A DNA stretch of 10,325 nucleotides from Acidobacteriota bacterium (lineage in GTDB: Bacteria > Acidobacteriota > UBA6911 > RPQK01 > JADFOI01). This document shows, in pieces, positions 1 to 5,460 of the stretch (positions are counted from its first letter, which is position 1; each line of letters begins with the position of its first letter). A model generated the notes under the pieces. It was not told the DNA's origin. It worked only from the letters and a program-made list of their open reading frames with translations, and made no database searches. The position numbers and the translations under genes were made by a program. Location of the stretch: positions 1-10,325 of the forward strand of contig JAPUKI010000007.1 in the NCBI GenBank assembly GCA_027295745.1, written 5' to 3'.

Positions 1-1
1 G

Positions 2-154
2 CCTCTGGTGCACAGCTACGACGACTGGTTGGAGGTCAATGCCCGGCTTGCCCTCAATCAGCTGCAGGCGGGGAGATATCGATTGGTTGTAGAAGTTCGT
101 CTGAAGGACCTTCAGACGCATCTCCTGGCCCGCGAATTTGAGGTGGTTCCTTGA
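2..154 (+). CDS. 3' end of an unidentified protein (partial)
   Basis: An open frame enters from the left edge and stops with TGA at 152-154, giving the last 50 residues of a protein. The visible part includes LNQLQAGRYRLVVEVRLKD and ends EFEVVP. This alternation of 'L..L..G.Y.L.V.V.D' with a final 'F.V.P' strand resembles the C-terminal beta-sandwich of secreted proteins such as the GWxTD-domain family, but too little is present to assign it. Codon use looks coding (few rare codons, G/C at third positions). It points toward the convergent M48 protease gene, with about 140 bp of hairpin-containing spacer between them. The family guess is inference. Confidence 0.6.
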   Translation, partial: PLVHSYDDWLEVNARLALNQLQAGRYRLVVEVRLKDLQTHLLAREFEVVP

Positions 155-173
155 TCTGGATGAAGGCAGGTAG

Positions 174-193
174 GGGCGCACAGACGTGCGCCC
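174..193. repeat. REP-like hairpin 1
   Basis: This is a perfect 8-bp inverted repeat, GGGCGCAC-AGAC-GTGCGCCC, with a 4-nt loop. It begins inside the motif TAGGGGCGC (171-179), which recurs at 220-228 in the next hairpin, so the two look like members of one short palindromic repeat family. There is no T-tract, so a simple intrinsic terminator is less likely. It sits between the ends of two convergent genes, a usual place for REP-type repeats. Confidence 0.55.
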
Positions 194-217
194 ACAAATC
201 TCTGTGTTTCAATGGGT

Positions 218-247
218 TATAGGGGCGCCCGGGGGGGCGCCCCTATA
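218..247. repeat. REP-like hairpin 2 (strong palindrome)
   Basis: A perfect 13-bp inverted repeat (arms 218-230 and 235-247, starting TATAGGGGCGCCC) encloses a GGGG loop. The stem is very GC-rich and would fold on either strand. It lies 48 bp beyond the stop codon of the M48 protease gene and about 63 bp beyond the stop of the plus-strand gene. It could therefore serve both convergent transcripts as a roadblock or 3'-end stabiliser. It shares the TAGGGGCGC arm with the hairpin at 174-193. Confidence 0.65.
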
Positions 248-295
248 CAAGACATCTAGGTCAGCTGACTTTTGAGACAGTTTCCCTATTCTGCC

Positions 296-1705
296 TTAAG
301 GAGTTTCAGGCGCCTCATCGCACTTTGGCCCTCGCCGGAGGGTGGGTCTCTCCTGTGTCTTCCATTGGTCATTCTCCATGACTGTGCGAATCCTTTTCTT
401 GGCTTCACGAAAGCCCGTTGAGTCGTAGATGAGGTCGTCGTTCAGTGGAGGCAGGTATTCTATTTCACTGAACGTGCTCACAATGCGCTCGAAGAAGGGT
501 GGATGAGTTCGGAAGAAACTGGCCGATTGAACAAAGCCTTGTTCACTGGCCATCTTATCGAAGAAGCTGATGAAACCCTTGGGATCGTAGCCCGCGTTCC
601 AGGCGTATTGGGCTCCTAGCTGGTCAGCTTCCTCCTCAAAATCGCGGCTGACTCCCAGCATGCTCAGATTCAGGGCCAGACCCAGGCCAAAAAAACCGTA
701 CTGTAGGGCATAATACGTCCCAATTCCTACCGCACCTCCGGTCAAGACCATAGCCGCCACTTGGGCAGCCTGAAAGAAAATGTTGAAGATGTTGGCCTTT
801 TTCATCAAGCGGGCTCCATGGCGTGCGGTCACATGGGCTATTTCATGGGCAATGACACCAGCCAGTTCCGATTCTGTATCGGCCTTTTCGATCAGGCCCG
901 TGTTCACAAACAGGTAGCCTCCTGGCAACGCAAAAGCGTTGATCTCTTCACTGGCCAGCACCGTCAGGTGCAGCGGAACCTTCAGATCCGAATGGTCAGC
1001 AATGTTCTTGGCCAACTTGCGAACATAAGCTGTCAGCTCCTCGTCTTCCACCTCTGGCGGCATTAATCCGGACGCTTTCATATCTCTTATGGCTTCTTCG
1101 CCGGTTTTGATGTCTTTTTCCTGTCCCTCTCTCAGCACTCGAACGCCGATGTCTTCCACATCGCCAAAACGGCGTTCACGGGCTGTCCCAGACTCCAGGA
1201 TCCGGTCAATCTCAGCTCTTCGGGTGGGCCAGTTCTGTATGAGATCCAATTTGGCCAATTTGTTGTCAAAGGCGACGGGAACTCCGTGGTCGCGCTCCGC
1301 CTTTTTAGCGTTTTGTTCCCGTTCAAGGGATAGAATCTGGCAGTGAAGCTCATTCCTTTGCAAGGTCATCTCTGAGTTGTCGCGGGAGTTGCCCTTGTTG
1401 AGCTCATCCAGCTGCTTCCGCAAGTCCTTGACTTGCTGTTTCAAAGCCTTTTCTTCTTGCTCCAGCTTCTTCTTTTCTGCTTTTTCCTGATTTTTGAGGT
1501 CCTTTCTGAACGCCTCCACTTCTTTTTTAGAGAAGTTCCATTCCTGAGCCCGTTCCAGAAGAACCAGATAGGGCTCCCTGACCAGCTCAGCCAAGGGTGG
1601 AGGGGTCTCCACAGCGGGCCATGAGGCCCACAGGTTTGTCCAAACCAGAAGGCCGCTCAGCCCTACAGCGAAGATTCTCCTTGCATTAGGATTTTTTTCT
1701 CTCAT
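296..1705 (-). CDS. M48-family zinc metalloprotease with N-terminal coiled coil
   Basis: The 469-residue product is an envelope M48 peptidase. Residues 10-28 form a signal-type hydrophobic stretch. Residues about 60-135 are a highly charged Lys/Glu coiled coil. The catalytic domain spans about 220-415, with the zinc-binding HEIAH at 287-291 and the third ligand probably E357 in the EEEAD motif. A conserved 'THPP..ERI' follows near 400-408. A hydrophobic stretch (305-350) separates HEIAH from E357, as in BepA/LoiP-like relatives. There are no visible C-terminal TPRs, unlike BepA. The start is supported by GGAGG at 1716-1720, 10 nt upstream. The gene lies 48 bp downstream of the Spy/CpxP-like gene and is probably cotranscribed with it. 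Its proposed role is envelope protein quality control, possibly cleaving misfolded outer-membrane or periplasmic proteins. Family assignment is firm; substrate and Cpx control are inferred. Confidence 0.93.
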   Translation of the reverse strand: MREKNPNARRIFAVGLSGLLVWTNLWASWPAVETPPPLAELVREPYLVLLERAQEWNFSKKEVEAFRKDLKNQEKAEKKKLEQEEKALKQQVKDLRKQLDELNKGNSRDNSEMTLQRNELHCQILSLEREQNAKKAERDHGVPVAFDNKLAKLDLIQNWPTRRAEIDRILESGTARERRFGDVEDIGVRVLREGQEKDIKTGEEAIRDMKASGLMPPEVEDEELTAYVRKLAKNIADHSDLKVPLHLTVLASEEINAFALPGGYLFVNTGLIEKADTESELAGVIAHEIAHVTARHGARLMKKANIFNIFFQAAQVAAMVLTGGAVGIGTYYALQYGFFGLGLALNLSMLGVSRDFEEEADQLGAQYAWNAGYDPKGFISFFDKMASEQGFVQSASFFRTHPPFFERIVSTFSEIEYLPPLNDDLIYDSTGFREAKKRIRTVMENDQWKTQERPTLRRGPKCDEAPETP

Positions 1706-1753
1706 CGTTCAATTTCCTCCTTACCAACACCAAGTTCCTGAGCCGGCCATCAT

Positions 1754-2230
1754 TCACCGGTTAGGGAAATCGCCTGACCTTCGGCCGGAGCGTCGACGCG
1801 AGTTCAGGGTGGTGTGCAATCCCTTGAGTGATTCCAGTTGTTCAGATGTCAGGATCGCCTGAAAGGTTTCACGAAAATCCTGCTGGCTGGTTCGAATCTC
1901 GTTGGTCACATCTCGCCCTGAAATGACAAGTACCCCAACCTCAAACGGGTCAGGAGCCTCCGAATCCAGTTGAGTCCTGAGATCTTGACGGAATTGCCGT
2001 TGCTGCTCCATGAGGAACTCCATGGTTGCCATTGCTTCTTCCCGCAGTAGATCGATGTCGCCCAGCTGGTCTACCGTTATCTCCGGGATTTCCTCCACAA
2101 CCCTCTGTGGAGGGATCAGAGAACGACCAGTGCGACCGCGGGAGCCTTGTGGTGCTGCCATGCCGACAGCCAGTAATCCGGTTGCCACAAGCAGGATAAC
2201 GCTTAGAACTTTTGCCGTGCTTTTTTTCAT
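1754..2230 (-). CDS. Spy/CpxP-like periplasmic protein (LTxxQ family)
   Basis: The 158-residue product has an N-terminal signal peptide (MKKSTAKVL then a hydrophobic run, with probable cleavage around 25-27). The remainder is helical, basic and glutamine-rich. Two LTxxQ-type motifs are visible, ITVDQ at 51-55 and LTSEQ at 127-131; this motif pair marks Spy/CpxP periplasmic chaperones and adaptors. In enterics CpxP binds misfolded proteins and holds the CpxA kinase inactive. Length fits the family. The start has AAGGAG 10 nt upstream (2241-2246). The gene is the first of a minus-strand pair with the M48 protease and is divergent from the regulator/kinase genes, exactly as cpxP is to cpxRA. The C-terminal tail (about 145-152) is arginine-rich. 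The family call rests on motif, size and context, since overall sequence similarity within this family is low. Confidence 0.75.
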   Translation of the reverse strand: MKKSTAKVLSVILLVATGLLAVGMAAPQGSRGRTGRSLIPPQRVVEEIPEITVDQLGDIDLLREEAMATMEFLMEQQRQFRQDLRTQLDSEAPDPFEVGVLVISGRDVTNEIRTSQQDFRETFQAILTSEQLESLKGLHTTLNSRRRSGRRSGDFPNR

Positions 2231-2304
2231 CTCTTGAGTTCTCCTTCTTTAGTTTGCCTCATTGACTCGCTTACCCGCATCGTGCGTCGCTGCCCGATGC
2301 ACTC

Positions 2305-2310
2305 AGTATA
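2305..2310 (-). promoter_or_regulatory. Candidate -10 element for the Spy/CpxP-like operon
   Basis: On the minus strand this reads TATACT within CTTATACTGAG, a good sigma-70 -10 match. It would start transcription near 2298, leaving a leader of about 68 nt. The nearest TTGACA on that strand (2340-2335) is 24 nt away, too far for a normal core promoter. That fits a promoter depending on an activator bound at the boxes upstream (2336-2372). This is prediction only. Confidence 0.35.
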
Positions 2311-2335
2311 AGACGAAGGATCGGCCCAAATGTGT

Positions 2336-2372
2336 GTCAAGAGTTGGTAATGGTTCAGTAAAGCTTTGTAAA
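2336..2372 (+). promoter_or_regulatory. CpxR-box array (four phased half-sites)
   Basis: Positions 2358-2372 read GTAAA-GCTTT-GTAAA, a perfect match to the established CpxR consensus GTAAA-N5-GTAA(A). Two weaker half-sites precede it in the same orientation, GTCAA at 2336 and GTAAT at 2347. The four therefore start at 2336, 2347, 2358 and 2368, spaced 11, 11 and 10 bp, about one helical turn each. The array lies between the Spy/CpxP-like gene and the CpxR-type regulator gene. It is upstream of the candidate -10 of the former by a distance suited to activation. The sequence match is direct observation; binding is inferred. Confidence 0.75.
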
Positions 2373-2387
2373 GATCGCCCCAGTTCA

Positions 2388-2402
2388 TTGACACTTCTTT
2401 AC
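2388..2402 (-). promoter_or_regulatory. Second, inverted CpxR-like box
   Basis: Read on the minus strand, this segment is GTAAA-GAAGT-GTCAA, matching GTAAA-N5-GTAAA at nine of ten specified positions. It points toward the first box. It overlaps a plus-strand TTGACA (2388-2393) that could be the -35 of the regulator/kinase promoter, so binding here could modulate cpxR-type autoregulation. One mismatch makes it less certain than the box at 2358-2372. Confidence 0.5.
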
Positions 2403-2417
2403 GCAGGGGCGTTAACA
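2388..2417 (+). promoter_or_regulatory. Candidate promoter for the response-regulator/kinase operon
   Basis: A perfect -35-like TTGACA lies at 2388-2393, and a weak -10-like TTAACA follows after 18 nt at 2412-2417. Another AT-rich hexamer, TAAAAT, is at 2425-2430 but has no matching -35. If transcription starts near here, the leader contains the whole foldback element at 2449-2718. Another promoter inside the element cannot be excluded. Confidence 0.28.
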
Positions 2418-2448
2418 GTTGGCGTAAAATGAGGCGGATGGCAGCAAA

Positions 2449-2718
2449 GTACTCCCTTTCATAAATACGGTAACATTTGCGGCTGGGGCTTGCGAGGCGA
2501 GGTCGCGAAGCGAGGAGAAAGCGATGCAGGGACATCGACGACGACGAGAGACAAAGAGATCGCCCGCAACCCCCATCCGCCCGAAGGGTTGGGGCGGGAC
2601 GGGCCCATCTCTTTTTTGCTCCTCCTCGCCGATGTCTCGACATCGACTCGTCGTCGCGCCTCGATCTGGGCTCCGTAGCGCTCCCAACAAACGTTGCCGT
2701 ATTTATGAAAGGGAGTAC
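2449..2718. repeat. 270-bp foldback (MITE-like) element, copy 1
   Basis: This long imperfect palindrome has 31-bp terminal inverted repeats (2449-2479 and 2688-2718; 29 of 31 match) beginning GTACTCCCTTTCATAAATAC. The arms stay complementary inward with scattered mismatches. They meet at a CAACCC/GGGTTG stem (2567-2572 with 2586-2591) around a 13-nt loop. A diverged copy of exactly the same length lies at 5461-5730. The element fills the intergenic space between the divergent promoters and the response-regulator start. Its right end carries that gene's GGGAG ribosome-binding site. All frames through it look like low-complexity arginine-rich peptide, so I treat it as non-coding. Possible origins are a transposase-dependent miniature element or a structured RNA repeat; no transposase is present to decide. 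Confidence 0.85.
2711..2715 (+). promoter_or_regulatory. Ribosome-binding site supplied by the foldback element
   Basis: GGGAG lies 10 nt upstream of the ATG at 2726 and is the only good Shine-Dalgarno near the start of the conserved receiver domain. It is inside the right terminal repeat of the 270-bp element and is the exact complement of CTCCC at 2452-2456 in the left repeat. It decides the start at 2726 over upstream in-frame ATGs at 2477 and 2704. Confidence 0.6.
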
Positions 2719-2725
2719 TAAATCC

Positions 2726-3445
2726 ATGAATTTGAGGGAACCTGGGGAACGCATACTGATCATTGACGACGATGTGGAACTGTGTGAGTTAGTCACCGAA
2801 TACTTGCAGACGGAGGGTTTTCGTGTGGAAGTGGTCAATGACGGCGCAAATTCTGTGGAGATGGCGGTCTCGGGAGCCTACGGGCTGATCATTCTGGACG
2901 TCATGTTGCCGGGAATGAACGGTTTCGAAGTTTTGCGTCGCATCCGCGCCCGATCCCAGATACCGGTTCTCATGTTGACCGCTCGTGGTGAGGAGGTGGA
3001 TCGAATAGTAGGTTTGGAAGTGGGGGCCGACGATTACCTTCCCAAACCTTTCAACCCGCGCGAACTGGTAGCCCGTATTCGTGCCATCTTGCGAAGGACC
3101 CAGGGGGAGGCATCAGGGTTTGTCCCATCCCAGCCGGAGAGCCTTTCTCTGGGGGACATTGACCTGGACACCGGCACCAGGAGGGTGCAGTGCGCCGGCC
3201 AGGCGATAGAGTTGACCACCGTTGAATTCGATCTTCTGGAGGAGTTCTTGCGGACAGCCGGTTCTGTCATGAAGCGGGAGGAACTGGTGGAGCGTGTTCT
3301 GGGGCGCACTTTCTCTCCCTTTGATCGCAGCATCGACATGCACGTGAGCAAGCTGCGCAGGAAGCTGGGCCCTCACCCGGATGGCAGCCAACGCATCAAG
3401 TCGATTAGAAGTGTGGGATACCTTTTCACGTCTAGTCCGGATTGA
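2726..3445 (+). CDS. cpxR: OmpR/PhoB-type response regulator, CpxR-like
   Basis: The 239-residue transcription factor has a receiver domain (about 8-125): acidic pocket DDD at 14-16, phospho-acceptor D58 in LDVMLPG, switch T85 and conserved K107 in the KPF motif. A winged-helix DNA-binding domain follows (about 140-236, with RSIDMHVSKLRRKLG and a final VGYLF strand). It should be phosphorylated by the kinase encoded 29 bp downstream. The open frame continues upstream to 2477 through the foldback element, but the receiver begins only here and the ATG has a good GGGAG. The divergent Spy/CpxP-like gene and the perfect CpxR box between them support a CpxR orthologue or close analogue. The response-regulator call is certain; the Cpx label rests on context, the box and the partner kinase. 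Confidence 0.93.
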   Translation: MNLREPGERILIIDDDVELCELVTEYLQTEGFRVEVVNDGANSVEMAVSGAYGLIILDVMLPGMNGFEVLRRIRARSQIPVLMLTARGEEVDRIVGLEVGADDYLPKPFNPRELVARIRAILRRTQGEASGFVPSQPESLSLGDIDLDTGTRRVQCAGQAIELTTVEFDLLEEFLRTAGSVMKREELVERVLGRTFSPFDRSIDMHVSKLRRKLGPHPDGSQRIKSIRSVGYLFTSSPD

Positions 3446-3474
3446 ATCCTCGTCCAGAAGTGGTGAATGCCGCA

Positions 3475-4854
3475 ATGAAAACCAGCCTTTTTCTCAAGAT
3501 CTTTCTGTGGTTTTGGTTGGCGATGACATTGGTGGGAGTGCTGCTGGTGGTCTCTGGTGAGATCACCCGCTCCCAGCGTGAAATTCCCCCTCTTCGCGAA
3601 TTCACGCGAGATGCCATGTCTTTCGCCCAGAGGAGCACAGAAATCCTTGAGCGCCGTGGTCTGCCCGCACTGGAGGAGTACCTCGAGCGGCTGGAACAGA
3701 CCTCCCGGATCCGCGTCACTATCTTTGATTCTCAAGGCCAGGAGATTTCAGGACATCCTGCCCCGGTAGGAGCCGGCGAGTTGGCGGCTCGCGCCCAGCG
3801 CAGCAGGAGGGTGGAGTTCCAACCCTCTGCGGGAGCCCTGCTGGTGGCGCGAAGCGCGGCAGCGCCCGCAGGAGAAAGCTATACCATGGTGGGCCAGATT
3901 CCAGGCCCGCGGATGGGTTGGCGGGCCCAACCCGCGGAGTTGGCGCTAAGGCTGCTGGTAGTCGTCATGACTGGCGGAGTAGTGTGCTATGGGCTTGCCC
4001 GTTACCTGACCTCTCCCGTCAGCAAGTTACAAAAGGCAACGCAGCAGCTGGCCGGGGGTGACCTTACCGCACGGGTGGGACCGGCCCTGGAGAAGAGGGG
4101 TGACGAATTTGCTGACTTGGGGCGGGACTTTGACCTCATGGCCGAGCGGATCGAGTGGCTGATCAACTCCCAGCGTCGCTTACTCAGTGACATCTCCCAC
4201 GAATTACGTTCGCCGCTGGCCCGCCTCAATGTGGCGCTGGAGTTGGCTCGCCAGCGGACGGGATCGGAGGCCGCACATTCGCTGGATCGCATCGAACGCG
4301 AGGCGGAGCGAATGAACGAGCTGATTGGCCAGTTGTTGGGACTTGCTCGATTGGACAATGGTGCAGAGGTCGGGCAGCAGGAAAGGGTGTCTCTGGCAAA
4401 CCTGCTGAGCGAAGTGACCGCCGATGCCGACTTTGAGGCTGGCAGCAGCAAACGGAGGGTGCGGATCATCGAAAGTGAGGATTGCGTCGTCACCGGCTCA
4501 ACCAAGCTCTTGCGAAGTGCCATCGAAAACATCGTCCGAAATGGCTTGCGTTACACTGCCCAGGGCACTGAGGTGGAAGTTGGTCTGCGCCGTGGACAAA
4601 CGGACAAGGGAGCTTATGCGCTGATCATGGTGAGGGATCATGGTCCCGGTGTGCCGGAAGCCACACTGGGAAAACTGTTTCGCCCCTTTTACCGAGTCGG
4701 CGATGCGCGGGATCGTCAGTCGGGAGGAACCGGACTGGGTCTTGCCATCGCTGAAAGAATTATTCGGCTTCACGGTGGCACGGTGAGGGCCTCCAACGCC
4801 TCAGATAAAGGATTGCGGGTGGAGATACGCCTGCCCATCGAAGCCAGTTCGTGA
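3475..4854 (+). CDS. cpxA: Sensor histidine kinase, CpxA-like
   Basis: The 459-residue inner-membrane sensor kinase has TM1 at about 7-27, a periplasmic sensor region of about 125 residues and TM2 at about 157-177. HAMP (about 177-230) follows. The phospho-acceptor box SDISHELRSPLARL carries H242. The ATPase domain has an N box with N352/N356, the G1 motif DHGPGVP at 388-394 and G2 GGTGLGLAI at 417-425. The H-box wording is very close to that of enterobacterial CpxA. It should phosphorylate the adjacent regulator. I chose ATG 3475 (MKTSLFLKIF) because the membrane segment starts just after it; a TTG at 3442, overlapping the regulator's stop, or a GTG at 3460 would add 11 or 5 residues. The Shine-Dalgarno is weak (GGTG), suggesting translational coupling. 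The kinase call is certain; the stimulus is inferred to be envelope stress. Confidence 0.93.
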   Translation: MKTSLFLKIFLWFWLAMTLVGVLLVVSGEITRSQREIPPLREFTRDAMSFAQRSTEILERRGLPALEEYLERLEQTSRIRVTIFDSQGQEISGHPAPVGAGELAARAQRSRRVEFQPSAGALLVARSAAAPAGESYTMVGQIPGPRMGWRAQPAELALRLLVVVMTGGVVCYGLARYLTSPVSKLQKATQQLAGGDLTARVGPALEKRGDEFADLGRDFDLMAERIEWLINSQRRLLSDISHELRSPLARLNVALELARQRTGSEAAHSLDRIEREAERMNELIGQLLGLARLDNGAEVGQQERVSLANLLSEVTADADFEAGSSKRRVRIIESEDCVVTGSTKLLRSAIENIVRNGLRYTAQGTEVEVGLRRGQTDKGAYALIMVRDHGPGVPEATLGKLFRPFYRVGDARDRQSGGTGLGLAIAERIIRLHGGTVRASNASDKGLRVEIRLPIEASS

Positions 4855-4931
4855 TTATCGCTTTTCCACTCATCCTGAATTCTCTGGACAGGGAAAAGAG
4901 GATTCCCTAAACTTCAGTTACGAAGTTCAAA

Positions 4932-5417
4932 ATGAGCAGAGTTCTCATTGCCACCTTGTTGAGTTTCACCCTGAACCTCGTTCTCCTGGGGCAGGAAAGG
5001 GTCTCCATGTCGGCTCCTCTGCTCCAAGTCACTCCCCAAGAGATCAGCCTGACAGCCCGCTTTTTCAACTTTGTTCGGGGAAGCTATTATCGCCTGGGGA
5101 TCGGCACCACCGGTGAGAAGATCAACAACCTGGAGATGGAGATTCTCAAAGGCAATGCGGTCCTCGCCAAGGAGCTGATCAGCTTTGAGCAGGGGTTTGC
5201 CCAGCCTTGGTTTGAGGTGGATCAGATTTTTGTTCAAGGCTTTCATTTCTTACGGGCTGAAGTTCCCGAGGCAGGTGAAGAGCTGACCCTGAAGGTCTCC
5301 CTCCCACGAACTGAAGGGGAGCGACATGAAAGACTGTTCGTCATCATCGCCAGACGCTACGGTCTGGACAGGTGGTACATTGAAGATGGCATCGAATTAG
5401 AGAAATCTCACTGGTGA
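4932..5417 (+). CDS. Small secreted protein of unknown function
   Basis: The 161-residue product begins with a signal-type sequence (MSRVLIATLLSFTLNLVLLG, probable cleavage near 20-25). The rest looks beta-rich with many aromatic residues (for example NFVRGSYYRLGIG and FEVDQIFVQGFHFLRAEV) and no cysteine. I recognise no family. It starts 77 bp after the kinase stop on the same strand, so it may be the third gene of the regulator-kinase transcript and could be a periplasmic accessory. No clear Shine-Dalgarno is seen; only GAAG (4922-4925) lies near the ATG, inside a small AACTTC/GAAGTT stem (4910-4927). Codon use is even and free of stops over 486 bp, and the signal peptide argues for a real gene. 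Confidence 0.75.
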   Translation: MSRVLIATLLSFTLNLVLLGQERVSMSAPLLQVTPQEISLTARFFNFVRGSYYRLGIGTTGEKINNLEMEILKGNAVLAKELISFEQGFAQPWFEVDQIFVQGFHFLRAEVPEAGEELTLKVSLPRTEGERHERLFVIIARRYGLDRWYIEDGIELEKSHW

Positions 5418-5460
5418 TGGCCGCGACAGAATAAAGATTTCGAAATCCCCCCCCTATTTA

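Noticed and set aside
2477..2725. 83-residue N-terminal extension of the response regulator
   Set aside because: It lies wholly in the foldback element, is low-complexity and arginine-rich, has no receiver homology, and the ATG at 2726 has a proper ribosome-binding site.
2227..2838. Minus-strand open frame of 203 codons overlapping the divergent promoter region
   Set aside because: It runs through the foldback element, both CpxR boxes and the start of the response-regulator gene. Its end overlaps the Spy/CpxP-like start as ATGA, but no ribosome-binding site or recognisable domain supports it.
4002..4532. Long minus-strand open frame inside the kinase gene
   Set aside because: It is a shadow of the well-conserved HAMP and histidine-kinase coding sequence, serine/arginine-rich and without motifs.
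4861..4907. Terminator after the kinase gene
   Set aside because: CTTTTCC/GGAAAAG has a 24-nt loop and the GGGAA/TTCCC stem is 5 bp; neither is followed by a T-run, so read-through into the 161-residue gene is more likely.
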